Source: Desulfobacteraceae bacterium (GTDB lineage: Bacteria; Desulfobacterota; Syntrophobacteria; Syntrophobacterales; Syntrophobacteraceae). From it: a DNA stretch of 43,705 bases. This document shows positions 17,124-27,118 of the stretch, in pieces. The notes beneath the pieces were generated by a model. The model searched no databases. It was not told the DNA's origin and was given only the letters and a program-made list of their open reading frames with translations. Position 1 is the first letter of the stretch. Each line of letters starts with the position of its first letter. The translations under genes and the position numbers were made by a program. The DNA lies in contig JAJFVB010000143.1 of NCBI GenBank assembly GCA_021372055.1, positions 1 to 43,705 on the forward strand, read 5' to 3'.

Positions 17124-19865
17124 CTATAGCTGGTTGGAAGCTTTCAGCTCCGGGCAAAGGCTTCTGAACATCGCCCGCACCTCCCTCCGTATCCGGAGGA
17201 CATCCTCCCAGGTCTCGACCGAGTTGCCTTCAAGGAGCGGCGGCCACAGACCGAGAGAAATCATGGACTCGAACCGGTCGTGATCGAGTTTTGCCGAAGT
17301 GGAGTTGCCGTACAGCCTGAGCCGGTCTTCGAGGGCGCGCAGGACCTTGAAAGAGGCTTCGATCTCCCCCGCGCTCCCGGCCGCGTCGGGGAGCTTGCCG
17401 AGGAAGCTTCCGACGGCCTTTCGCACCGATCGGAACCGGTGGGATGGATTGTCGCGGGCGTTGGTCAGCAGTTTCCCCTGAACAAGGAACTCAATGTCGG
17501 CAAGCCCTCCCATTCCGAGCTTTAGATCGATTTCCCCGCCGGATTCCATGGCGCGCTCCTTCTCCATCCTGTCGCGCAGATGGCAAATCCTAGCCCACAC
17601 CGGGGCGGGGTCTCTGCGGGCGTAGCATATCTCCTCGGAACGGTTCTCGATCCATCGGCCGAGCACGGGATCGCCCGCGATGTGCCGGACCCGGAGCAGG
17701 GCCTGGATCTCCCAGATGTCCGCCTGCGTGTGGTAATACTCAAGCCAGGATTTCCGGGTAACCACGAGCGGACCGTAGGTTCCCGTGGGCCGCAACCGCG
17801 CGTCGACGGGGTACCCCGGTCCTTCCTGGAGGGGCGTGTTGAGCATGTTCATGAAGCGCTGGATCAGCCTTATGACCGGGCCCGGTATCTGGTCCTCGGG
17901 TTCGCCCGCTTTCGGCGCGTAGACAAACACGAGGTCGAGATCCGAAAGGAAGCTCATTTCCGCGCTTCCAAGCTTTCCCATCCCGAGGACCGAGAGCGGC
18001 AGGTCGGCCGGGAGGCCGAGGTTTTGCCGGACAGCCTCGAGCGTATTGCGAATGACGAAAAGGGCGAGTGAGGTATGTTCCTTTTCGAGCTGTTCGAACC
18101 CCACCGCATTTCCCAGATCCGCCATAGCCAGTTGCAGCACCCGCTCGTTTTTGAGCCGTCTTATCCATTCGAGCTGCTCCCCGTAGTCCCCCGCGCTGCC
18201 AAGAAGCGCCATGCTTGCGGATTCCCAGTCCGCCGAAGGGACAAAGCCGCCCCCTCCGAGGGCGAGGCATTCGACCAGAGCGGGGTTGTGCGTGAGCAGC
18301 GCTGAAAAGAGCTCACTCGATGCGAGGCAGCGGCAAAGCGGCCCGTGCCAAGGCTTTACCGACTGGAAGAGCTTGCTGAGACCGGGACGGCGGGCTACCC
18401 TCGCGAAGTAGCTGTCTATTCTTACCAGGACTTTTTCCTTGGTCGCGCGATCGGAGATCTCTGAAAACTTGCCCACCTGAAGGAGGACTTCGCCCGAGAC
18501 CGACCCCGAGTAGGCCTTGAGGGTTTCCCGCAGCCTCTCCAGCGGACCCGCCGGGAACGATTCGAGGTCGGCCGCGCCCGATCCCGCCGAGCCCGTATCC
18601 TCAGCCTCCTCTTCGGGCCGTTCCTGGAAAAGGCTCGAAAAATTGGCGTGAACCCTCGCGCAGTGCTCCTCGAGAGTCTTCAGAAAGGCGGCCTCGTCGT
18701 CCGGGAATCCCATGGCGAGCACCATCCGATTCCTCGCGTCCTCCGATTGGGGAAGGCGCTGCGTCTGGCGGTTCTGGTCGAGTTGGATGCAGTGTTCGAC
18801 TCTACGCAGGAAGGTGTAGGATTCCTTCAGTTCGGCAGCCGTGCCCGCAGGCAGGAAACCCAGCCGGGTGAGCTTCTCGATGCACTTGAGCGTGTTCGGC
18901 TCATCGAGTTCCGGGTGTCTTCCGCCATAGATGAGCTGCATGGACTGGACGAGGAATTCGATTTCCCGAATGCCGCCGACCCCCAGCTTGACGTCGAACT
19001 GCGGCGTGGCGGGACGGAAACGGACCGCTTCGGTGAGAATGCGGTTCCGCATGTCCCGGAGTTCGCCCAGAGCCTGAAAATCGAGGAAACGGCGGTAGAC
19101 AAAGGGCCGCACCTCGTGGATAAAAGCCGTACCGGTCGAGCGGTCGCCGGCGACAGGACGGCACTTGAGCAGCATCTGGCGTTCCCAGGTCACGCCGCGA
19201 ATGAGGTAATGATCGACTGCCGCGCCCATCGACGGCACCAGGATGCCGTCCTTTCCCTGGGGCCGCAGGCGGAAGTCGATCTGGAAGACGCGGTCCCCCT
19301 CGAACCGGTCGGACAGCAGCCGCGAGAGCCAGTGGGCGATGCGGCTCACGAGCATGATGAAGTGCTCCGGCTCCTCCTCGTCCCGCTCCAGGTAGAGGAA
19401 AAGCAGATCGATATCCGAGACGTAGTTGAGTTCGTTGCCGCCGAGCTTTCCCAGGCCCAGGATGGAAATGGCGATCTTTTCCCGCAGCCTCTGCCAGCTG
19501 TTGAACTCCTCGCCGTATATCCACCACTCCGGCCTTGAGGACAGTATTTCAAGCCCGATCTGGAGCGAAACGGATGCAAGGTCGCTCAATTGCCCCGTCG
19601 TTTCGGCCAGATCCGCGTGCCCGAGCAGGTCTCGAGCACCGATCCTGAGGAAGTGCATCTGCTTGAACCGGCGGAAGAGCCGCAGCAACTCGTTGAAGGA
19701 GGAAGCTTTTTCGGCCTGCGCCTGCAGGTCCGAGTAGAGCCCGGTAAGCGGATACCTCCGATTGATGTTGTGGCCCTCGAGGAGCCACGCGGCGTAATCC
19801 GGGTTGTTGCGGACGAGTATGTCGAGGTACTGCGAGCACCTGCGGATGTATTCGAGTTCAGTCAT
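17124..19865 (-). CDS. glnE: bifunctional glutamine synthetase adenylyltransferase / adenylyl-removing enzyme
   Basis: GlnE adds and removes AMP on glutamine synthetase, tuning ammonia assimilation to nitrogen status. The 913-residue protein has the two nucleotidyltransferase domains of the family. The N-terminal deadenylylating one has GLGKLGGNELNYVSDIDLLF at 137-156. The C-terminal adenylylating one has GMGKLGSAEMSFLSDLDLVF near 640. Each has the paired aspartates (DxD) for metal. Between and after them are the usual helical regulatory segments. Length is slightly under the E. coli protein. It stands alone on the minus strand with kdsB divergent to it; no PII or glutamine synthetase gene is in view. 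The ribosome binding site before ATG 19865 is weak. Confidence 0.95.
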   Translation of the reverse strand: MTELEYIRRCSQYLDILVRNNPDYAAWLLEGHNINRRYPLTGLYSDLQAQAEKASSFNELLRLFRRFKQMHFLRIGARDLLGHADLAETTGQLSDLASVSLQIGLEILSSRPEWWIYGEEFNSWQRLREKIAISILGLGKLGGNELNYVSDIDLLFLYLERDEEEPEHFIMLVSRIAHWLSRLLSDRFEGDRVFQIDFRLRPQGKDGILVPSMGAAVDHYLIRGVTWERQMLLKCRPVAGDRSTGTAFIHEVRPFVYRRFLDFQALGELRDMRNRILTEAVRFRPATPQFDVKLGVGGIREIEFLVQSMQLIYGGRHPELDEPNTLKCIEKLTRLGFLPAGTAAELKESYTFLRRVEHCIQLDQNRQTQRLPQSEDARNRMVLAMGFPDDEAAFLKTLEEHCARVHANFSSLFQERPEEEAEDTGSAGSGAADLESFPAGPLERLRETLKAYSGSVSGEVLLQVGKFSEISDRATKEKVLVRIDSYFARVARRPGLSKLFQSVKPWHGPLCRCLASSELFSALLTHNPALVECLALGGGGFVPSADWESASMALLGSAGDYGEQLEWIRRLKNERVLQLAMADLGNAVGFEQLEKEHTSLALFVIRNTLEAVRQNLGLPADLPLSVLGMGKLGSAEMSFLSDLDLVFVYAPKAGEPEDQIPGPVIRLIQRFMNMLNTPLQEGPGYPVDARLRPTGTYGPLVVTRKSWLEYYHTQADIWEIQALLRVRHIAGDPVLGRWIENRSEEICYARRDPAPVWARICHLRDRMEKERAMESGGEIDLKLGMGGLADIEFLVQGKLLTNARDNPSHRFRSVRKAVGSFLGKLPDAAGSAGEIEASFKVLRALEDRLRLYGNSTSAKLDHDRFESMISLGLWPPLLEGNSVETWEDVLRIRREVRAMFRSLCPELKASNQL

Positions 19866-20043
19866 GAATGTTTGCTCATTTGGATCCGATCTTCAAAGTC
19901 GCTATTGCATCCCCACGGAAGTTTATCATAGTATTGTTGGTGCCAAATAGGCCTTAACCTCCAACGGGCATTTTTGCCAAGGGAATTTTCACGCTCAACG
20001 ACATCCCGAGGCGGTGCCCCTCCCTTTTGCCGTCGGATACATT

Positions 20044-20787
20044 ATGCACATTTATGGTATAATTCCGGCCCATTACGCTTCAACAAGACTCCCCGGAAAG
20101 GTGCTCGCGGATATCTGCGGCAAACCCATGATCCGGCACGTTTACGATCGCGCTCTTTGCTGCAGCCGCCTCGACAAGCTGTATGTCGCAACCGACGATG
20201 AGCGCATCGCAGAGGTTGTGACAGGTTTCGGCGGGGCCTGCGTCATGACCCGCGCGGACCACGAAAGCGGGACGGACCGGCTTGCCGAAGCGGCGGAATC
20301 CCTGTGCATGACCGATGGCGACGTCATCGTCAACATACAGGGCGACGAACCGCTGCTCGAACCGGCCATGCTGGATATCCTCGTGGACGCGGTGCTTGCG
20401 CCGCCCCGTCCGGATATGGCCACGCTCGCATTCTCCAGCGCCAACCGGGTGGAGTTCCAAGATCCGAACGTCGTCAAGGCGGTGGTGGACAGAAACTGCA
20501 GGGCGCTTTATTTTTCTCGCGCACCCGTTCCGTTTCCGCGGGATGCGGACGGAGAACCGGCTTTTTTGAAACATCTCGGTTTCTACGCTTACCAGAAGTC
20601 CTTCTTGACCAGCTTCACCGCCCTGCCGCCCGGGAAACTTGAGCGGATCGAGAAACTTGAACAACTGCGAGCACTTGAAAACGGGTATTCCATCCGGGTA
20701 GCAATCTCTCCTTTCGACTCCGAATCGGTGGACACGCCGGAGGACCTCCGGAGGGTCATCAGCCTCGTGGCCGCCCGGAATTGTTGA
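20044..20787 (+). CDS. kdsB: 3-deoxy-manno-octulosonate cytidylyltransferase (CMP-Kdo synthetase)
   Basis: KdsB activates Kdo with CTP to CMP-Kdo, the donor used by WaaA, whose gene is at 38161-39447. The N-terminus GIIPAHYASTRLPGKVLADI is the nucleotide-binding signature; VNIQGDEPLLEP and SRAPVPFPRD follow in the usual order. The 247-residue length matches the family. I prefer the ATG at 20044 because homologues start a few residues before IPARYASTR. A GTG ten codons upstream (20014) is also in frame and has GAGG too close to it. It is divergent from glnE and followed by carA after 178 bp. Confidence 0.94.
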   Translation: MHIYGIIPAHYASTRLPGKVLADICGKPMIRHVYDRALCCSRLDKLYVATDDERIAEVVTGFGGACVMTRADHESGTDRLAEAAESLCMTDGDVIVNIQGDEPLLEPAMLDILVDAVLAPPRPDMATLAFSSANRVEFQDPNVVKAVVDRNCRALYFSRAPVPFPRDADGEPAFLKHLGFYAYQKSFLTSFTALPPGKLERIEKLEQLRALENGYSIRVAISPFDSESVDTPEDLRRVISLVAARNC

Positions 20788-20965
20788 AACTCCCGAATTA
20801 TTAAGCTTTGCCGGAATCCGATTACCCGTTACAATTACGTCCTTCTGGCTGATTGACCCATCTGATTGATCTTATTGAGAAATCAGGTGCACTAACAAAA
20901 TTTCGGAAATTTTACCGAGCCTTGATTTCAGGCGGGCTCAATGCAGCAACCCTAAGGAAGTAAAC

Positions 20966-22147
20966 ATGATTTTGCCCTGGAATCGTCCAAGAGCGATTCT
21001 CCTGCTGGAGGACGGAACCGTTTTTCGAGGATATGCGTTTGCCGGCCAGGGTCGCACGCTGGGAGAAGTCGTATTCAACACGAGCATGACCGGCTACCAG
21101 GAAGTTCTGACCGATCCTTCCTACAAAGGCCAGATCGTGACGATGACGTATCCTCTCACGGGGACCTACGGCATAAATCCCGAGGACATGGAATCGGCCG
21201 CCGTGCAGGTGGAAGGGTTTATCGTTAAGGAATACCAGAATTTTACGAGCAACTGGCGAAGCGACCGTTCCCTTGCCGATTTCCTGAACGAATACGGAAA
21301 GATCGGAATCGAAGGCATAGACACGCGGGCCCTTACGCGGCATATCCGTGTGGGGGGCGCGATGCGCGGCATCATCGCAACGGATACCGACGACATCGGC
21401 GAACTCATGGCCCAGGTGCGGGCGTATCCGGGACTCAACGGAGTCGATCTCGTCCGGGAGGTCACCTGCGGGAAGCCCTACCGGTGGGCCTCGGGCCAAA
21501 GAGTAGAGCTCGACGCCCCGGCGTGGCTGCCCGATGCGCCGGGATTCCGGGTCGCGGCCCTCGACTGCGGCATCAAGTACAACATCCTGCGCGAACTGGA
21601 AAAGGCCGGGTGCCAGATACTCGTTTTCCCGGCCCACACCGGCCCCGAGGAAATCCTGGCCTGCAACCCGGATGGAATCTTTCTGTCGAATGGACCGGGC
21701 GATCCTTCCGCGGTGCATTATGTTATCGAGACGGTGCGCAGCCTTTTCGGCAGGAAACCCATTTTCGGAATCTGTCTCGGGCATCAGATGATGGGACTGG
21801 CGCTCGGCGGCACGACTTTCAAGCTCAAGTTCGGCCACCGGGGCGCAAATCAGCCCGTAAAGGACCTCACGACGGGAAAGATCGAGATCACATCGCAAAA
21901 CCATGGTTTCTGCGTGGACCCCGATTCGCTGCGGAATCTGCCCGTCAGGCCGACGCATATGAACCTCAACGACAACACTCTCGAAGGGATGGAGCATCTC
22001 AAGGTGCCCGCCTTTTGCGTCCAGTACCATCCCGAAGCCTCACCGGGACCGCACGACGCTTCCTATCTTTTCAGCCGTTTTTTCGAACTGATGGAAAAGA
22101 ATTCCTCCGGCCGCGGTGCTCGCCGCGACAGGCCGCTTACCGTATGA
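20966..22147 (+). CDS. carA: carbamoyl-phosphate synthase small (glutaminase) subunit
   Basis: CarA hydrolyses glutamine and channels ammonia to CarB for carbamoyl phosphate, the precursor of pyrimidines and arginine. The 393-residue product has an N-terminal domain (LLEDGTVFRGYAFAGQG, then NTSMTGYQEVLTDPSY) and a class I glutamine amidotransferase domain. That domain has the oxyanion/nucleophile segment FGICLGHQMMGLALG (catalytic Cys) and QYHPEASPGPHD (catalytic His and Glu). ATG at 20966 is preceded by AAGGAAG. It lies 38 bp before carB. In the leader, two direct repeats CTGATTGA occur with a 13-bp period (20849 and 20862); their role is unknown. Confidence 0.97.
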   Translation: MILPWNRPRAILLLEDGTVFRGYAFAGQGRTLGEVVFNTSMTGYQEVLTDPSYKGQIVTMTYPLTGTYGINPEDMESAAVQVEGFIVKEYQNFTSNWRSDRSLADFLNEYGKIGIEGIDTRALTRHIRVGGAMRGIIATDTDDIGELMAQVRAYPGLNGVDLVREVTCGKPYRWASGQRVELDAPAWLPDAPGFRVAALDCGIKYNILRELEKAGCQILVFPAHTGPEEILACNPDGIFLSNGPGDPSAVHYVIETVRSLFGRKPIFGICLGHQMMGLALGGTTFKLKFGHRGANQPVKDLTTGKIEITSQNHGFCVDPDSLRNLPVRPTHMNLNDNTLEGMEHLKVPAFCVQYHPEASPGPHDASYLFSRFFELMEKNSSGRGARRDRPLTV

Positions 22148-22185
22148 TCCCCAATCGGAGAGCTTTGCGCTAAGGAATCAGTTTC

Positions 22186-25100
22186 ATGCCCAAGAGGACG
22201 GACCTCAAAAAGATACTCATTATCGGATCGGGACCCATCATCATAAGCCAGGCCTGCGAGTTCGACTATTCGGGCACTCAGGCATGCAAGGCACTCCGCG
22301 AGGAAGGCTACGAAATCGTCCTGGTCAACAGCAATCCCGCGACCATCATGACCGATCCGGAGCTTGCGCAGTACACCTATATCGAACCAATCACACCGGA
22401 GGCGGTCGCAAAGATAATCAGGCGCGAGCGTCCCGACGCCCTGCTGCCGACCCTTGGCGGCCAGACCGCGCTCAACGTTGCGGTCCGCGTCGCGGAGATG
22501 GGCATTCTCGACGAATTCGGCGTCGAGATGATCGGCGCAAACGCCCAGGTCATAAAGAAGGCGGAGGACAGGGAGCTTTTCCGGGACGCGATGGCCAATA
22601 TCGGGCTGCGGGTCCCCCAGAGCGTCATCATCGCCAACCTTTCCGATGCGGAAGCTTTTGCCCAGAAGATCGGCTATCCGATCATCGTCCGGCCCTCATT
22701 CACCCTGGGAGGAACGGGGGGCGGAGTCGCCTACAACCGGGAAGAGCTTCTCGACCAGACGCAGTGCGGACTCGACGCCAGCTTCATCCATTCGGTAATG
22801 CTCGAAGAATCCGTCCTCGGCTGGAAAGAGTTCGAACTCGAGGTGATGCGCGACTACATGGACAACGTGGTCATCATCTGTTCCATCGAGAACATGGACG
22901 CCATGGGGGTGCACACGGGGGATTCGATCACGGTCGCCCCGGCCAAGACGCTCACCGACCGCGAATACCAGGCCATGCGGGACGCTTCCGTTGCCATTTT
23001 ACGCGAAATAGGCGTGGAAACGGGCGGGTCCAACGTGCAGTTTGCGATCAATCCCGAAAACGGCGACATGGTCGTAATCGAAATGAACCCACGGGTTTCC
23101 CGTTCATCGGCCCTTGCTTCCAAGGCGACCGGATTCCCCATCGCAAAGATTGCGGCCAAGCTTGCCGTGGGCTATTCCCTGGATGAAATCGCAAACGATA
23201 TCACCCGGGAAACGCGGGCTTCCTTCGAGCCCACAATCGACTACTGCGTGGTCAAAGTACCCCGCTTCACCTTCGAAAAATTCCCCCGGACCGAGGATTA
23301 CCTCTCCACCGCCATGAAATCCGTCGGGGAAACCATGGCGATCGGGCGAACCTTCAAGGAAGCTATTCAGAAAGCCATCCGGTCGCTTGAAATCGGACGG
23401 TGCGGGTTCACCACCCCTCCGGCTTCGGCCGACCCGGAGTACATGGAGCAGCTCAAGCAAAGTCTCACGAGGCCCAACTCAATGAGGCTTTTTCAAATCG
23501 GGGAGGCTCTTCAACTGGGAGTCTCGGTGGAGGAGATCCACCGCCTCACCTTCATCGATCCCTGGTTTTTGAACCACATCCGGGAGATTATCGAAATGGA
23601 GCGCGCGGTTGCGGGATGGAGCGCGCGGCCGGGATTTCTCGAAAGTCCCGAGGCGCTTGCCGCGGCGAAATCCTGGGGTTTTTCCGACCTGCGCCTGGGA
23701 CAGCTTACCGGGACCGATGAGGAGACCGTCCGCCGGAACCGGCTGGCTCACGGAATCAAGCCCGTTTACAAGCTCGTCGATACCTGCGCCGCCGAATTCG
23801 AGGCGTACACGCCCTACTATTATTCCACGTATGAAACCCACAACGAGGCACGGCCCTCCGACAGGCCCAAGGTCATGATTCTCGGAGGCGGTCCGAACCG
23901 GATCGGTCAGGGCATCGAGTTCGACTACTGCTGCGTTCACGCTTCCTTCTCGTTGCGCGAGGAGGGCTTTGAGTCCATCATGGTCAACTCCAACCCGGAA
24001 ACCGTGTCGACCGATTACGATACCTCGGACAAGCTCTACTTCGAACCCCTGACCCGAGAAGACGTTCTGAATATCATCGATACCGAAAAACCCAAGGGGC
24101 TGATCGTGCAGTTCGGGGGCCAGACGCCCCTGAATCTTGCCGTCCCCCTGGAGCGGGCCGGCGCCGCCATCCTGGGCACTTCGCCGGACGCAATCGACCG
24201 CGCCGAGGACAGGAAGAGGTTCCAGCAGCTTCTTCAGAGGCTTGGCCTGAAGCAGCCCGAAAACGCCACCGCTTTTACGACCGAGGAAGCGGTGAAAGCG
24301 GCGGCGCTCATCGGCTACCCCGTCGTGGTGCGTCCGTCCTACGTTCTCGGCGGAAGGGCCATGGAGATCGTCTACGACGGCGCCCGGCTCGAAGAGTTCA
24401 TGAAGACGGCGGTGCACGTGTCCCCGGGGCACCCCATCCTGATCGACAAGTTCCTTGAAGACGCTATCGAACTCGACGTCGACGCTATCAGCGACGGAAC
24501 GACAACCGTAATCGGCGGCATAATGGAGCACATCGAACAGGCGGGCATCCACTCCGGCGACTCGGCCTGCGTTCTGCCTCCGACAAGCGTGCCCCTGGAG
24601 ATCCAGGAGGAAATCAGGAGGCAGACCCGACTCCTCGCAAAGGGAATTGGCGTGATCGGCCTCATGAACATTCAGTATGCCCTCAAGGAGGGCGAGGTCT
24701 TCATACTCGAAGTCAACCCGCGCGCGTCCAGGACCGTCCCTTTTGTCAGCAAGGCCATAGGCAGGCCGCTTGCCAAGCTCGCAACCAAGGTCATGCTGGG
24801 CAAGAGCCTCCGGGAACTCGGGTTCGACAGGGAAATCGAGCCCAAACACGTCTCGGTCAAGGAAGCCGTGTTTCCCTTCTCCCGTTTCCCGAACGTGGAC
24901 ACGCTGCTCGGGCCCGAGATGAAGTCGACCGGCGAAGTCATGGGGATCGGTGAAGCCTTCGGGATAGCCTTTGCAAAGGCCCAGTCCGCCGCGGGCTACG
25001 AACTCCCGAAAAAGGGCACGGTTTTCATCAGCGTGCACAACGGGGACAAACCCAAGGTGCTGCCGGTTGCCCGAAAGTTCCGGGATCTCGGGTTCCGGCT

Positions 25101-25413
25101 GATCGCCACGACCGGCACGGCAAAATTCCTGAAGGAAAACGGCGTAGCCGCCGATCCGGTGTTCAAGCTCAGCGAAGGCCGGCCGCATATCGTCGACAGG
25201 ATCAAAAACGGCGAAGTGCAGCTCGTGGTCAATACCAGCCTCGGGAAGAAAACCACTTCGGATTCCTATGAGATCAGGCGCACCACGCTGGTATACAACA
25301 TTGCCTACGCGACGACGATAGCCGGTGCAAAGGCCATCGCCGAGGCGGTATCCGCCCTGCAGGAGGGCGATTGGGACGTAAAAACTCTTCAGGAGTACCA
25401 CAAAAGGTTATAA
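22186..25413 (+). CDS. carB: carbamoyl-phosphate synthase large subunit
   Basis: CarB makes carbamoyl phosphate from bicarbonate, two ATP and the ammonia from CarA. The 1075-residue protein shows the expected internal duplication. One half starts [20 protein letters not shown] and the other [20 protein letters not shown]; each is followed by an ATP-grasp domain ([12 protein letters not shown] and [31 protein letters not shown] and [18 protein letters not shown]). The C-terminal 140 residues form the allosteric MGS-like domain ([20 protein letters not shown]). Length equals the E. coli enzyme. Start ATG 22186 has AAGGA upstream. It is co-transcribed with carA. Confidence 0.98.
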   Translation: MPKRTDLKKILIIGSGPIIISQACEFDYSGTQACKALREEGYEIVLVNSNPATIMTDPELAQYTYIEPITPEAVAKIIRRERPDALLPTLGGQTALNVAVRVAEMGILDEFGVEMIGANAQVIKKAEDRELFRDAMANIGLRVPQSVIIANLSDAEAFAQKIGYPIIVRPSFTLGGTGGGVAYNREELLDQTQCGLDASFIHSVMLEESVLGWKEFELEVMRDYMDNVVIICSIENMDAMGVHTGDSITVAPAKTLTDREYQAMRDASVAILREIGVETGGSNVQFAINPENGDMVVIEMNPRVSRSSALASKATGFPIAKIAAKLAVGYSLDEIANDITRETRASFEPTIDYCVVKVPRFTFEKFPRTEDYLSTAMKSVGETMAIGRTFKEAIQKAIRSLEIGRCGFTTPPASADPEYMEQLKQSLTRPNSMRLFQIGEALQLGVSVEEIHRLTFIDPWFLNHIREIIEMERAVAGWSARPGFLESPEALAAAKSWGFSDLRLGQLTGTDEETVRRNRLAHGIKPVYKLVDTCAAEFEAYTPYYYSTYETHNEARPSDRPKVMILGGGPNRIGQGIEFDYCCVHASFSLREEGFESIMVNSNPETVSTDYDTSDKLYFEPLTREDVLNIIDTEKPKGLIVQFGGQTPLNLAVPLERAGAAILGTSPDAIDRAEDRKRFQQLLQRLGLKQPENATAFTTEEAVKAAALIGYPVVVRPSYVLGGRAMEIVYDGARLEEFMKTAVHVSPGHPILIDKFLEDAIELDVDAISDGTTTVIGGIMEHIEQAGIHSGDSACVLPPTSVPLEIQEEIRRQTRLLAKGIGVIGLMNIQYALKEGEVFILEVNPRASRTVPFVSKAIGRPLAKLATKVMLGKSLRELGFDREIEPKHVSVKEAVFPFSRFPNVDTLLGPEMKSTGEVMGIGEAFGIAFAKAQSAAGYELPKKGTVFISVHNGDKPKVLPVARKFRDLGFRLIATTGTAKFLKENGVAADPVFKLSEGRPHIVDRIKNGEVQLVVNTSLGKKTTSDSYEIRRTTLVYNIAYATTIAGAKAIAEAVSALQEGDWDVKTLQEYHKRL

Positions 25414-25500
25414 TAAACGGTAAACCAATAACCCACGGTCGAAAACAGCTGTTGCCGTCGCGGCGCCGTGGCAGAAAACCGTCAATTGGAGACAGGGCTG

Positions 25501-26961
25501 ATGCCTGATTTGAATAAACGGATTCTTAACGGACATTCCGGAATATTGACTCCATTTACTCCCGTGAAGAAAGAGGAATGCGGCATCTTCGGGGTCTACG
25601 GAAACCCCGATGCGGCCAAGCTCACGTATTTCGGCCTGTACGCGCTTCAGCACCGGGGCCAGGAAAGCGCCGGAATCGCCGTCGGAGACGGGTGCCAGAT
25701 CAAGAGCTACAAGAGCATGGGGCTGGTGCACGACATTTTTCGGGAAGATACGCTCAAGGCGCTCGACGGTGATGTCGCAATCGGTCACGTCCGCTATTCC
25801 ACGACCGGCTCTTCCCTCCTGGAGAACGCTCAACCTTTTGTGGTGTTCCACGGAAACGAGCATTACGCCATCGGTCATAATGGAAACCTCGTAAACGCTT
25901 TCGAGCTTCGGAACGAACTCGAAAAGCAGGGCGCGATCTTCCGTTCGACGATGGACACCGAAATATTCATGCACCTCATGGCCAAGAATCTCAGCTACGG
26001 ACTGGAGGAGGCCCTTGTCGAGGCCCTGCTCAGGGTCCAGGGGGCCTATTCGATCGTCATGTGCACGAAAGGCGCCCTGATCGGCGCGCGCGACCCGAAC
26101 GGCTTCCGTCCTCTTTGCCTGGGCAAGCTGAACGGCAGCTACGTTCTGGCCTCGGAAACCTGCGCTTTCGACCTGATCGAAGCGACCTATGTACGCGACG
26201 TTGAACCCGGCGAGATCCTGATCATCGACGAAAACGGACTGCATTCCCTCTATCCGTTCCCCAAGAGGCGCGAGTCTCACTGCATATTCGAATTCATTTA
26301 TTTCGCAAGGCCCGACAGCAACATCTTCAACCAGAACGTCTACATGTTCCGCAAGCGGCTCGGATGGCAGATGGCCAAGGAAAATCCCTCAATTGAAGCC
26401 GATCTGCTGATGCCCTTCCCCGATTCCGGCAACTACGCCGCGCTCGGACTTGCGGAAGCATCCAAGATTCCACTGGAAATGGGCGTCATAAGGAACCATT
26501 ATGTAGGTCGCACATTCATTCAGCCCAGCCAGGCAATGCGCGATTTCGGGGTCAGGGTCAAATTGAACCCGGTGAAGGAACTGCTGGCCGGCAAGAACGT
26601 GCTCCTGGTCGAGGACTCGATCATCCGCGGCACGACGACCAAAACAAGGATCAACGCGCTCCGGCAGGCAGGCGCCAAGCATGTCCACATGCTCGTTAGC
26701 TGCCCTCCTCACCGCCATCCCTGCCCTTACGGCATTGATTTTTCGACAAAAGGCGAACTCATTGCAGCGACGCACACACTCGGTGAAACGCGGGATTACA
26801 TCGGGCTCGATTCCCTCAACTACCTGAGCGTCGAGGGACTGCTCGAAGCGGCCGGAGCGAGCTCGGAGAAGCACAATTTCTGCCTTGCATGCTTCAACGG
26901 CGAATATCCCGTCGCATTCAAAGAAGAGGTCCGCAAGCACTGCTTTGAGCAAAGGCGATAG
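25501..26961 (+). CDS. purF: amidophosphoribosyltransferase
   Basis: PurF transfers the amide of glutamine to PRPP, the first committed step of purine synthesis. It is an Ntn-type glutaminase: the first 26 residues are a propeptide and the nucleophile is Cys27 in ECGIFGVYG. The C-terminal PRPP-binding loop is LLVEDSIIRGTTTK. Cysteines in SHCIFEFIYFARPDS, LVSCPPHRHPCPYG and FCLACFNGEYP match the ligands of the [4Fe-4S] cluster of the Bacillus-type enzyme. The start ATG 25501 has GGAG upstream; an in-frame GTG at 25468 would add 11 residues. Length is 486 residues. It follows carB by 87 bp. Confidence 0.96.
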   Translation: MPDLNKRILNGHSGILTPFTPVKKEECGIFGVYGNPDAAKLTYFGLYALQHRGQESAGIAVGDGCQIKSYKSMGLVHDIFREDTLKALDGDVAIGHVRYSTTGSSLLENAQPFVVFHGNEHYAIGHNGNLVNAFELRNELEKQGAIFRSTMDTEIFMHLMAKNLSYGLEEALVEALLRVQGAYSIVMCTKGALIGARDPNGFRPLCLGKLNGSYVLASETCAFDLIEATYVRDVEPGEILIIDENGLHSLYPFPKRRESHCIFEFIYFARPDSNIFNQNVYMFRKRLGWQMAKENPSIEADLLMPFPDSGNYAALGLAEASKIPLEMGVIRNHYVGRTFIQPSQAMRDFGVRVKLNPVKELLAGKNVLLVEDSIIRGTTTKTRINALRQAGAKHVHMLVSCPPHRHPCPYGIDFSTKGELIAATHTLGETRDYIGLDSLNYLSVEGLLEAAGASSEKHNFCLACFNGEYPVAFKEEVRKHCFEQRR

Positions 26962-27118
26962 AATCGCGCGACAGATGGCCCCGCTACCAGAGCGACTCAT
27001 TCCGGAACCCCCTTGACGTCCCGGGCGAATTTTCCCGGCCGGCATCGGGACTCAGCGGCCGAGCAGGCGCTTGGCATTACCAGTCACCCCGCGCCGGCTG
27101 CGGCTTAAGATTGCCTGC

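Noticed and set aside
23479..25401. 640-codon minus-strand frame opposite carB
   Set aside because: Antisense shadow of carB with no recognisable domain.
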